Shown piece after piece: positions 12,870-27,200 of a stretch of DNA of 64,000 nucleotides; positions within the stretch are counted from its first letter, which is position 1; each line of letters begins with the position of its first letter. Made by a program: the position numbers and the translations under genes. The stretch comes from Alnus glutinosa (taxonomy: Eukaryota > Streptophyta > Magnoliopsida > Fagales > Betulaceae). The DNA is taken from the NCBI RefSeq assembly GCF_958979055.1, contig NC_084894.1:8500501-8564500 (forward strand), read 5' to 3'. Under the pieces are notes generated by a model. It searched no databases and was not told where the DNA came from. It worked only from the letters and a program-made list of their open reading frames with translations.

Positions 12870-13318
12870 TCAAACACATGCATGTACCTCAACATCACTC
12901 TGCTTTGCTCTTCAACCGATCCAATGATCGATGCTGTTGTTGAGGGTTTGCTTAATTTTATATTTCTTGTGGGTTTGTTTGCAATAAAATATATATGGTA
13001 AAGGATGGAAGAAGAAAGAGATTTGTATGATTAGATATAATTCTACCGATTAGATTAAAAGTAATGATAATTTGTTCCTGTATTTCGATTTTTTGTTAAA
13101 GTTGCTTGCATATGTATGTTCTCACAATAAAGTAAATAAATTTGTGTTTGGCAAACTATTCTCTCTTTTTTTTTTTTTTTTTTTAATAAAAAAAAAAGGC
13201 GAATAAGAATTAATTGATATGATATGACTTGAATTTGGGTTAAACATTCCCATCTTGTCTTAGATACTAGAAAGAACTTTGCAGGATGTGTATTATGGAT
13301 ATAGCAAGAAATTAAAAT

Positions 13319-14065
13319 AAAAAGATTTTACTAAATTATGGTCTTTTTTTTCTTTTTCTGTTTTTTTTCTTTTTTTTTTTTTCACCATTTTTCTTAATTT
13401 AGGGAAAATTTAGGGAGCCACACTACTTTTTGATTCCTTATAAAAAAAACACCTCATAATAGATTCCCTTAATTTTTTCTATATCAATTAAATACTATTT
13501 TTTACTCTTATTTTATTCTTTTTTCTCTTTCCTACTTTTATTTTTTTTATTCATTTCTTTTCTTCTCTCTCATGCTCTCTCGTCTTCTCCTTCGCACCTA
13601 AATTTTGACCACCAGCATTTCCTTCCTTTCAATGAAAAGCACAAGGACGAAATGCTTCTTTTGGGTCAATTTCCAAGCCATACATAGAAGCATCACGAAC
13701 CCAAGAACCCACATCACCTCTGTTATCAACGGAATAGTCATCAACAGCACAACATTTCTCAAGCTTCACGTGCGCTTTCATCTAGGTTTGCCAAACGAAA
13801 ACACAATTTCACGAAGGAGCAATAGATGACAACGATGAGCTAGGCGTGTTCTCATAGTTAGGGCATGGGCGTGTTCTCATAGTCGCAATTTCAGCAGATG
13901 CCCACGTCACCTCTGTTATCAACGAAGCATGGGCGTGTTCTCATAGTCGGTGGTCTCCAAGTTTTAGTGATTTGGGAGGGGGGTTACTGACACAATTAGT
14001 AGTTTGGAGAGACATTGACAATTAAGTAGTAGTTTGAGGGAGATATGTGTACTTTTCTCAAGAAA
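13319..14065. other. Unique spacer between the two GDSL duplication units
   Basis: Sequence not shared by the two units. It has T-rich runs and an internal repeat of CATGGGCGTGTTCTCATAGT (near 13865 and 13928). No convincing gene. Confidence 0.5.
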
Positions 14066-14158
14066 AGTTATTCAAAGATTCGGTATTTTGTTGTTCATGA
14101 TATTTGGTGTTGATGTGTCAATCTCCTATTGGAGACTGTAAATGAATGAATTTACACT

Positions 14159-14575
14159 ATTGAAGTTAGGGTTGGCAATTTTTTATACGACCCGCAAATT
14201 CGACACGAAGTTATAGGGTTTTGAATTTAGGCTAAACTGGTTTGGGTCTAGGCTAAACTGGTTTGGGTCATAAACGGGGTCAACATGCGGGTTGACCCGC
14301 CAACCCGTTTATGACACTTTTATTTTTCGTTTATGACTCATCAACCCGTTAGACCATTTTATGACCCATCAACGCGTTTATGACACTTTTATGACCCGAT
14401 TAGCAAATTGGTTGACTTGCCAACCCGACGGGTTGACCTTCTAACCTAACGTGTTGACCCGCCCAACCCGTTCAGCTAATTATGTCGAGTTCGGGTTGGT
14501 CTAAAAGGGTTGGCAGGTTAACCGTGTTTACCCAAACCCGACACGACAACCCAAATTGCCAACCCTAATTGAAGT
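14159..14575. mobile_element. hAT-type MITE with perfect 8-bp target duplication
   Basis: The element spans 14167-14567 (401 bp). It begins TAGGGTTGGCAAT and ends ATTGCCAACCCTA, a perfect 13-bp terminal inverted repeat of hAT form. The target duplication ATTGAAGT lies at 14159-14166 and 14568-14575. The interior is rich in repeated AACCCG/CGGGTTGACC motifs on both strands and has no open frame. It is absent from unit 1, so it arrived after the duplication. Confidence 0.9.
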
Positions 14576-14953
14576 TATTTTGTTATTATTTGGTGACAAG
14601 TAAAGTTTTTCTTATGTTCTTCTGGTGTCATTTTAAAAATGATGTAACTTTTAAAATCACTATTTGATTTGTGATAGATCACTATGGAATTTTAATTTAA
14701 TGGTGATTTTAAAAGTCATGTCATTTTTTGATGGACACAAGAAAAACTTCTAAATTACTAGTCTAGTAGTCCCAGAAAGTAGAACATGAAAAAAATGCTT
14801 TTATGGAGTAATAAGAAAATGACTGAAATATTTTATAAATACTTATTAGAACTCATACAACTTAGTCTCTAAAAAGTTACATATGTCTTTTAAGTATGTG
14901 AGAAATACATATTTTTTTATTGATGCTATTAAAAAGTTACATATGTACCTTTT

Positions 14954-15047
14954 ACACATGTCAATCTTATATGTAGGTTGTATGAAATTTTCTACAAACC
15001 GGTTTGTAAGAAATTTCATACAACCCACATATAAGATTGACATGTGT
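14954..15047. repeat. Near-perfect palindrome with 47-bp arms and no loop
   Basis: The centre is ACAAACC|GGTTTGT at 15000/15001. The arms (ACACATGTCAATCTTATATG... and its complement) differ at only about three positions. A degenerate half-copy follows at about 15180-15240. It probably belongs to a foldback MITE in the 5' region of GDSL copy 2. Confidence 0.8.
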
Positions 15048-15524
15048 CCCTTGACATGTGAGAAGCACATATTATTTTAATAGCATTCTCACATGTTATT
15101 TTAATAGCATGTACTTTTTACATGCTTTTTTTAATAGGATTAATAAAAAAATATGTTCTTCTCACATGTTTAAATAACACATGTCACTCTTATATATAGG
15201 TTGTATGAAATTTCCTATAAACCAATTTGTAAAAAATTCTATGTCCTTATTCATTGTTGTTGTGCACAATAGCAACACAAAGATTACAATCATTTTGTAA
15301 TGTCAAACACGAAGGGTTTTCTAGAAAATGGGTCATGTTTCTTGGAACAGTGACTGCTCAACCGACCATCTTTGTTGGCATGGTGATTAGTGTGTGTTTG
15401 ACGATTCCAAGATCAAAGATGTAAAAGGTTGGTCTCCAACCAGTTACTGCTATCTCTCTCTCTCTCTCTCTCTTCTTATAGCAAGAAACACAGCACTGTT
15501 GATGATATCAGATTATACATAAGT

Positions 15525-19138
<3,614 letters not shown>

Positions 19139-19147
19139 TCAAGCACA

Positions 19148-19149
<2 letters not shown>

Positions 19150-19216
<67 letters not shown>
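19150..19216. repeat. (AT)n microsatellite in 3' UTR of GDSL copy 2
   Basis: About 66 bp of AT dinucleotide just after the stop codon. Copy 1 has only GCATGTACC at the matching site (about 12880). Confidence 0.95.
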
Positions 19217-19220
<4 letters not shown>

Positions 19221-19316
19221 CTCAACATTACTCTGCTTTGCTCTTCAACCGATCCAATGATCGATGCTGTTGTTGAGGGTTTGCTTAATTTTATATTTCT
19301 TGTGGGTTTGTTTGCA

Positions 19317-19319
<3 letters not shown>

Positions 19320-19401
<82 letters not shown>
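19320..19401. repeat. Second (AT)n microsatellite in 3' flank of GDSL copy 2
   Basis: About 80 bp of TA dinucleotide. The matching site of copy 1 (near 12987-12996) has only AATATATATGG. The roughly 100 bp between the two tracts is nearly identical to copy 1. Confidence 0.95.
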
Positions 19402-19403
<2 letters not shown>

Positions 19404-19726
19404 TAATGGATGGAAGAAGATAGAGATTTGTATGATTAGATTAAAAGTAATACATTAAAGGAGGGTTGAAGTTGCTTGCATATTTATGTTTTCACAATAA
19501 AGTAAATAAATGTGTTCGGGTTTGGCAAATTTTTATTTTTATTTTTTTAATAAAAAAGTAATAAGAATTAATTGATGTGATCATATGATCCTTCAGTTTG
19601 GGTTAAACATTCTCAACTTGTCTTAGATATTAGAAAGAACTCTGCAGGATATGATGTGTATTATGGTCTACCGTGTACAAATCTAATATAGCAAGAAATT
19701 AAAATAAAAAGATTTTACTAATTTTG

Positions 19727-20157
19727 TTTTTTCAGTAGTACCTTTGAAATATCAGTTGGCCGTACGAACCCCAAATATATGTTCAAATTAGTTCGGTCCA
19801 CGGTCCACCCCTGAACTATCAAAGTAAGGAAGGGAAGGGCTATATTGTTTCTTTCTTAATCTTTCCTAAAATATCCAGCCCCATAACAAATTCCAATGAG
19901 TAATTCAAGAAGATTCGGGTTTGCAGATTTGTAATCGATCTGTTGCTCTTGGAGATTTGTAATCGTTTTATTAGCACCTTCCGAACGACACCGTTTTGTC
20001 CTTCTAAATGTTCTCATCTTCCAACCCTCCTATGGCCATTTCCCTCCTAAAATCGAGACGCGCCGTTCCATATACTGGCAATCTGGCCCTTTGGGTGAGG
20101 CGAGTGAGCAGCCAACTCCTTGGTGGCGACTGGCGAGTGAGAAATTGAGAGACAGAG
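19727..20157 (+). promoter_or_regulatory. 5' flank and leader of RMI2
   Basis: No gene. The sequence becomes GC-richer from about 20000, which fits a compact housekeeping-gene leader. No TATA box is evident. Confidence 0.35.
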
Positions 20158-20868
20158 ATGGACTACAGCCTAGCAGCGCTGAAGCTGCTGTGCGCTCAGC
20201 TGAAGGACGCGACGGAAACGGCGTCGCAGAACTCCATGACTCTCGGCGGCATCCTCTTCCAACGCGCCTGGTTACAGGTTCCCAAAACACCCTTTCCCTT
20301 TTCCTTTTCATTGCAATAATACTATGCGACTCTCTACTCTAAACCAACGTCTGTATCTCAGGGCGTTCTGGTCTCGGCCCCCGACGAAAACGACGACGTT
20401 GAAGCGCCGTTGCTTCTCGACGACGGCACCGGCATTGTCAAGCTCTCCCTCTCCTCCGCCGACTTCCGTCTGCGCCCTTGGAAGACCGGTACCAAAAAAA
20501 TTTCACTCTCCGACGGCGTATTTTAGCATTTCCGCGAATATCTGCTCAATTTTATCGTTTTTCTCCCTTTGTACTACAGGGATGTATGTGATGGTTGTTG
20601 GAGGATACAATGCGCGCGCGGTTGAACCCCCAGAAATCAAGGTACAAAATTGTTTGTTCATTGTTGGATCAAAACAGGAAATTTTTTTAACCGAATTGCA
20701 AACAATTGGGCATTGTGTAGTTGGTTGATAAGAAATTAAAGAAATGTATATCAGGTTCACAAGATTGTAGATCTTTCGGCGATCCCGGATCGAGAGGCAA
20801 TGTGGTATCTTGAAGTTATGGAGGCATACAAACTGTTCTACGGCCCCCTAATTGAAGAACTCGTGTGA
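20158..20868 (+). CDS. RMI2: RecQ-mediated genome instability protein 2 (RMI2)
   Basis: Four exons: 20158-20277, 20362-20488, 20580-20641 and 20755-20868, with GT-AG borders and continuous phase. They total 423 nt and 140 aa. The protein begins MDYSLAALKLLCAQLKDATE and continues with MTLGGILFQRAWLQG, the LLLDDGTGIVKLSLSS strand, GMYVMVVGGY and the C-terminal AMWYLEVMEAYKLFY. That is the single OB-fold layout of plant RMI2. In the known RTR/BTR complex, RMI2 binds RMI1 and supports RecQ helicase with topoisomerase 3-alpha. The complex dissolves double Holliday junctions and limits somatic crossovers in the nucleus. Length and motif order agree with plant orthologs as I recall them. Exons 1 and 2 are GC-rich relative to the surroundings. 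The gene is convergent with the SAAL1-like gene downstream and appears intact. Confidence 0.9.
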
Positions 20869-21023
20869 TTCTGTCAGACCATCTCTCAGAGAGAGAGCAA
20901 GACTTTGGCCGCACAGAAATCCCTCAACATTTTGTTTTTCTTTTTTGTAATTTTTTTTAAACCAGGACGCTTGTTTTCTTATTATTATAATTTGTGTAAC
21001 ATCTAATCTGAGATGGAATGATT

Positions 21024-21684
21024 ACGGGCGTGTTTAAAATTTCGATTTCTTAGACAAAAAAAAAAAATTCTATTTTAAATCATATTATAGGAAATGAGTT
21101 TAGAAATTGCGTTTTTAAAAAAGTTTAATTTCAAAACGCAAAAAATAATGAGGTGTTTTTTGAAAACGCAAAATTTAAAAGGCTAACCTGCGATTGTAAA
21201 GGTCAAACTACGATTTTATTAAACATTTAACTGCGCTTAGGGTTGTAAACGAGTCGAGTCGAGTCGAGCGAACTGGAGCCGAGCTCGAGCTCGAGCCGAG
21301 TTTTAAAAATTAAGTTCAAGTCGGCTAAATGAGTTCGAGTCGAGCTCGAGCTCATGACGAGTTTTAAAAATTAAGTCCAGTTCAGCTGAGTTTATTGTAA
21401 GTTATATAGTTTATTTAAAAAAAAAAAAAAAAAAAAAGGTGAGCTCATTTAAAAATTAATATTACATTATATAATATATAAACAATATATATTTATATTG
21501 TGTGTTAAATAAACTATATAACTTACAATAATAAATAAATAAATGATGTAATAATTGTTAAATATCTAGTGATAATACTTGTAACATATAATAAAGTGAT
21601 TACATGTCATATGGAACAATGTTATATTATTATATGATCATATAATCCTATAATCCTATTATATTCATGAATAATATGATTAAG

Positions 21685-21739
<55 letters not shown>

Positions 21740-22072
21740 TTTACATTAAACGAGCTAGCTAGGCTTGCGAGCCCTTAAACGAGTCGGGCGAGCGGGTTGG
21801 GTTGAGCTTTAAACGAGTTAGGCTCGCGAGCCCCTATAGAGTTTTATCGAGCAAGTCGAATATGTATCACTTACTAATCGAACTAGTTTCTATAGTAACG
21901 AGCAAGTTTGTACAGTATCGAACTCGAGTTCGGGTCAAGTTTAACCGGACGGGTATCGAGCGAGTTGTCGGACGGATTGATTTATTTATATCCCTAACTG
22001 TGTCTTTAGAAATTACATTTTAAAATCACTATTTTTAAATTACAAACCCAATCAGACCATAAGCAAGACAAC
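21024..22072. mobile_element. PIF/Tourist-like MITE interrupted by a hAT-like element
   Basis: The flanks 21024-21237 and 21997-22072 look like one AT-rich MITE. It has GGGCGTGTTTAAAATTTCGA at the left, CCCAATCAGACCAT at the right, and runs such as GCGTTTTTAAAAAAG and AAAATCACTATTTTTAAAT. The hAT-like element sits inside it. Classification of the outer element is tentative. Confidence 0.4.
21230..22004. mobile_element. Non-autonomous hAT-like element (759 bp)
   Basis: The element spans 21238-21996, from TAGGGTTGTAAAC to ATTTATATCCCTA (imperfect hAT termini). The flanking octamers ACTGCGCT (21230-21237) and ACTGTGTC (21997-22004) match at five positions, and the three differences are all C/T. 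This is compatible with an 8-bp duplication eroded by cytosine deamination. The interior is dominated by repeated GAGCTCGAG and GAGTCGAG motifs and includes an AT tract (21695-21736). No transposase frame. Confidence 0.65.
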
Positions 22073-24292
22073 TAACTTACAACATTATCAATAGATTGAG
22101 GCTGGCTTGGCAGAATTGTTGTACTTTCTTTTCCCTCCATTCAGTTATTAATCAAGGCATTACATGGGTAAAGAACAAGAAAAAACAAACATGTGCAAGA
22201 AAGGTGGCCAGTGGAAGGTTGAGCTACGGCCGAGAATAGAGGAAGAGGTGCATGCATGGGTGGTGGAGGCTGTAGAATTTCAGTAGATCTAACCTTTGAT
22301 AATCCAAAAAAAAAAGGGTAGAAAAACTAAATAAGAAAATAAAAAAATTAAGTACCAAAAAATCAAGGGTGAAAAGGAAAACATGAGAGTTGCAGCGAGG
22401 AGAGGAGGAATCCTCTTGACTCAGATTTAAGTGGGGGACGATTTTTTGCTCAAAACTTTTTGAGAGAAAGAATATTGTTTAGAGTGTACACACTACAACT
22501 TTTATTATTGACCAGCTGCAAATGGAAGGAATGCCTCCATTTATAGAGTAATCTAATATACCATATTTTTATCTTACAAATATTCAATTGATACAGTAAC
22601 CTTAACCAACCATTGAATTTTTTTTTATTTTTTTTTAAAAAAAATTTAACAAAAGATTGATCCAGGGATTGATTGAGAATGCCACTTCAACATTACGTGA
22701 TAGTTATGGAATAAAAATAAAATTTCTAGCATTGCTCTCATTTATATGGCTTTTCTAAACTTAATAGTCTCTTTTACCTAGTTCACACTGAGGCCTAACT
22801 GAAACGGAAAACATGGACTTAATTCTCACCCACTTGGTCATTTTCTTTTTACAATGTTGTGTCCAAACTAAATGTCCTGTGGTCTGCCAACTAGAAAGTG
22901 CCAAAGTGCAGAGTCGATTCATGCTACAAAAAGGCTCTGCTTCTATTCAAGCATTCCATCCCCACAAGACAACCTAGTGTGTTACATTAAGCAGGCAAAT
23001 GTTTTGGATAACATGCCTCTGGACTTCTACCAGCAAAACTGACAATGTAAACGTGAGGCCGGGGGCATCTGTCCGACCGCCATTCTCATGTACGAGGCAC
23101 AATTTGGATCTCTTGCAATCTTGTCCTGGCAGCTAAATTTCAATGTTCCTAGCAGGATCCAGAAAAAATGTATTCCTCTCAGCAATATTCTTTACAGGAA
23201 TTTTCTCTGCTGTGATTGCACGGGGTATACATCTCAAAAGTAGGACGCAGATGGCGATACAAACTACGCAGATGGCAATACGAACAAATTTCAATCCTTG
23301 AAGGACGATGCAGCATTAAATCTGTAATCAAGGATTAGCACTCATGAATGATGTATTCATAAAATCTGTATAAAAATAAATTTAATCAGTGTCATATTGA
23401 CACATGAAATGGGCAGAAGGCAAGTAGCAGAGAGCACAGCAGCAAGAACATGATCAGGGCTGTAAGCTTGCAGAGCTGTTTTCAGATTAGTTTCTTGGAT
23501 TTTACAGCATGCCGGCCTGAGACAATGGGCTATAGTGGCTAAAGTTTAAGCCCTAATCGGTCGGAATCAAAAGAGCTAAGGATGAGTCAAGAAATCTTCT
23601 AATTCAATTTTTTTTTTTCACTGAGAACTTCCTGAGTTCCATGTTAACTAACTATATAGGCCAAAAGTCAGTAAACCACATAGTTGCTTGGGCAACAAGT
23701 CCCTCTCGTTCTACTTAACCCTAACATACTTGAGATCTTTTTTTATTAATAAAGAATGACAATTTTTTTTTTTTTTTAAGAAAATGACACTAAACTTGGC
23801 CAATTACAAGAAAATAAAACAGTAGTAGTAAAAGCCAATAAAGTGATCAAAATGTAGAATAAAGAAAATTCCTAAAATAATCCTAACTAAATTTTGATAT
23901 AAACCTAAAAGAAGCTTTAATTTGAAACTAGCTCCAGCAAATCAACCCCTTGATCACTCCCCTTCCACCCCATTTAAGTTTCTTTTCCATTTTAATTGCA
24001 TGACCAATTGACATAACATTGCTCAAAACTAGGGGATCCATCAGATAGAATATGAGCTTCATGTGCCCACGAGTGCCATGACACCTTTGTGTTTATAGGA
24101 TTTTCCACTTCACATTAAAATTACATAAAACTAACATGTAATAATCAAACAAGATAATTATTCAAGTAAAAACTTTGTTAAAGCTCTACGATTGGCCAAA
24201 AAAAACATCAGTATTCAAAGAAATACAAGCTGTTGTTTCACTTTAAACATTGCAACAAATAAGATCATCAAGTAGAAAGAGAGAAAACCAGC
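22073..24292. other. Intergenic or 3' region between RMI2 and the SAAL1-like gene
   Basis: No established gene. On the minus strand an open stretch of about 60 codons ends in TAG at 23133-23135. It contains a hydrophobic helix (FVRIAICVVCIAICVLLL) followed by a polar tail, has no ATG, and is bounded upstream by a TAA near 23315. It may be a chance frame in a long 3' UTR or an unrecognised terminal exon. Confidence 0.4.
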
Positions 24293-27200
24293 TTACTCAG
24301 AATATTTACGACAGCAATCAAGCAATCTATTCATATTGACATTATCTCCGTTAAGTTCGCTTGTCATGTTACTCTCTTCAGCAGAGTCCTTTGAAGCAGT
24401 CCATTGGGTTAAAATACTGATTATCCTTCTAAGCTGTCTCAAAGGTTAAGGAAAACATAATATTTGATAGACAAGGCAGTTGATAGAAGAAACTGTATGA
24501 ACCTAACCAAGGTACAGAAAGTTCCTATATCCAAATATGTCATTGTCCCCGCAAGGATACGGCTGTAGTTATAGCATTTGATTTTGTGCAATTAGTTGTC
24601 AAGCCCTCGTGTCCTTTGCTGGAGTCATCTAATTGGTGGTCGAGAAGATCATCTTCAATCAGATAAGATTTGCTTACAAGAACTGAAACATACTGAGATA
24701 GACTTGATTGACTCATCTCATTTTCCTGAACATGAAATAGCAACCTTGCAATGATGCTCCAGAGTGCACTCCGTGCTTCTAGATCATCCGAAGCAAAAGG
24801 AAATATATCGAGCAGCCCCTGTAAGAAATGCAAATCTGGATGGATCTAAAAAGTCACTTTAATTCTTATAGAAGTTAGAAAAAAAAAAAAAGAAAAAAAG
24901 AAAAAAAGAAAAAAAAAGATGCAAAGATGATGGCATTAGAAAAAAAGAAATTGCAGATAAGAAACATTAATAATTTACCCTGTGACATCTCTGAAGCTAA
25001 ATCAGATACATCAGAAAGAATATTTGCAACCAGTACTGCAGCAGTAACACAAGAGCTGGCAACCTGCAGAAGAGATATCAATCAACTCAAAGAGCAGATT
25101 ACAAAATATTCACAAGTTCTACTGATGCACAGTTTTCTTATTTCGAATTCTTTTTTTCCAAGAGGCTAATAGTTAGTCACTTCAATTTAAATAATACTTC
25201 TTATAGTATCCAATTAATTTCTTTAGTAGTAAGGACAGACAGCTCCAAAGTTTGAAGGATATTGAGTAGTCAAGAATCAAACATTACCAATTATCTAAAC
25301 ATTATCTGGAAAGAATGAAATGAAACAGCACTACCAAAAATTACACTTATCAAATGTCTATATAATATCAGTATTTTACAATTTTCAGGAAGCTAAAATG
25401 TACCTCAACTTTGTCAGGGAGTTTGACCATGTCACAAGCCAGTCTAAAAAGTTCCTTATTTGAACAGATTTCTTGAGAATAACCATCTATAGCAGAAAGA
25501 GCTTCAATTGCGCGAAGGACTACATCAAGAATTGGGTACCTGAAATTGTATGAAAATGAAGATCAAATGCAGGAAAGTCATTCAGCGTGTTTGGGACGAG
25601 GGGACTGCATATGCCCAGGTCCTAACTAGTCAGGTGCTTAAAATTCTTTAAACACCTCGTTAGCCAAAAAAAAAAAATCACCATAATTTATCTCAATAAA
25701 AGCATCACGAGGCAACATAAACCCCTTATCGCCATAAATTGCAAAGAGGAGTAATTAACAACTTTCTTGGGTTATAAAAATCATGTAAGATAGATTAGTA
25801 ACTCCTTGAAAAAAGCTAAATTGTCTCTTGTTTATTATAATAAAACCATGTATTATACGAAGACTAAAGCATTAAATATCAGCTGTCCACCTACCAGCCA
25901 CTACAAAAATTGGTTATCAATTACATTTTAAGATTCAGAAATTCAAAACAATAACACATCATATATACTGTGCTAAAGATACCAAATATAGATTATGTAA
26001 CATAGTTTTAGGTCCTTGATTGTTGGGCACGTGCCAGAAATTCAATGGCCAGCCAAGCTTACAAACATGGGCCCCAGTGATGCATATTGACTAGTCCAGC
26101 CTCCATGGCACATTCAAGACAACAATGGCCAACTGAGCCAGATCACTTGATTCTCGTTATAGAAATGTAAATTACAAACTGAACAAAGACACCAAATCTA
26201 CCAACAGCAGTTCATATAGGTGCCATTATTTAGTCATGGATTTCTAGATCCATAGTTATATTCCTTTACAGCGATGAAAGATGGCAACAGTAAATAAGGT
26301 ACCATTTTTGCTTGCTTAGACTCATAAATTACAGGCAGAGAACTATACTTAAATCACATGGATTAAATGTATTATGGTATTTGGCGAATCTTATTCATGT
26401 AGGACATGATTATTATTTTGTTCTACTAGACTATAAGGTGCTTAATTTCTAAAAGATAGTAAACTACACTAGTAGCACAACTGAAAAGAAATTGCAAATA
26501 CAATGAGATAATTGCTTGACTAAACAATTGCAAGCTATAAATGTATCAGTTGTCATTAAAAAAAAGGGGGAACCTTGATCTACCAAATTTATACTATGTC
26601 ACCCACTTAAATACAGAGCGAAGCTGTACCTTTCAGGTGTTCTTTCACTCATTAATTTGCTCATCTCAAAAGTCAAGAGATTAATCAATAAATTTGGCAA
26701 TCCCAGCTTCATCAAAGGTGGAAGAAGAACATGCACAACTTTCGGCTGACTTTCAATGATGGCTAATAATAGTCCTACACTCTGTTCGAAAAAGGAAACC
26801 TCTTCAGCCAGTGAAAAGTAATTTAAAATTCCTGTTAAATTTTATTTTTTAACAAAGCAAATTTATTAGAAGCGAAAGGTGTGCAACCCAAGTATACAAG
26901 AAGTATACAAGAGAAAACACTCAACAATATCAGGAAGCAAAAAAAACACAAACATCTACGAAGTTAGAGGCCTCAAAAAGAGCGTTGACAGAGATCTACT
27001 CAAAGAGGGATTTAAGGAAACAAAGCTGTATATCTGAGCTCGTCTTCTCACAATCCTCGAAATTTCACGCAATACCTTCTTTCCGAATGCACCACATTAA
27101 ACAAAAAGGGATTACACTCCAAACAACATTAAGATCCTTCCGACTAAACCTTCTTTTTCAACATGCCAAGAGCTCCACCACCTGTCTCAGCATAACCAAC

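Larger units (their letters stand above)
7505..13318. repeat. Tandem segmental duplication, unit 1
   Basis: This stretch is repeated in the same orientation at 14066-19726. The left boundary is near AAAGTTATTCAAAGAT (7511 versus 14065) and the right boundary near the shared ATAGCAAGAAATTAAAATAAAAAG (13297 versus 19687, described by position). The unit carries one complete GDSL lipase gene with its 5' flank, introns and 3' flank. It differs from unit 2 by several insertions in both directions. Confidence 0.85.

Noticed and set aside
14846-15080. Two overlapping frames on opposite strands with the same peptide
   Set aside because: An artefact of the loopless palindrome; no gene on either strand.
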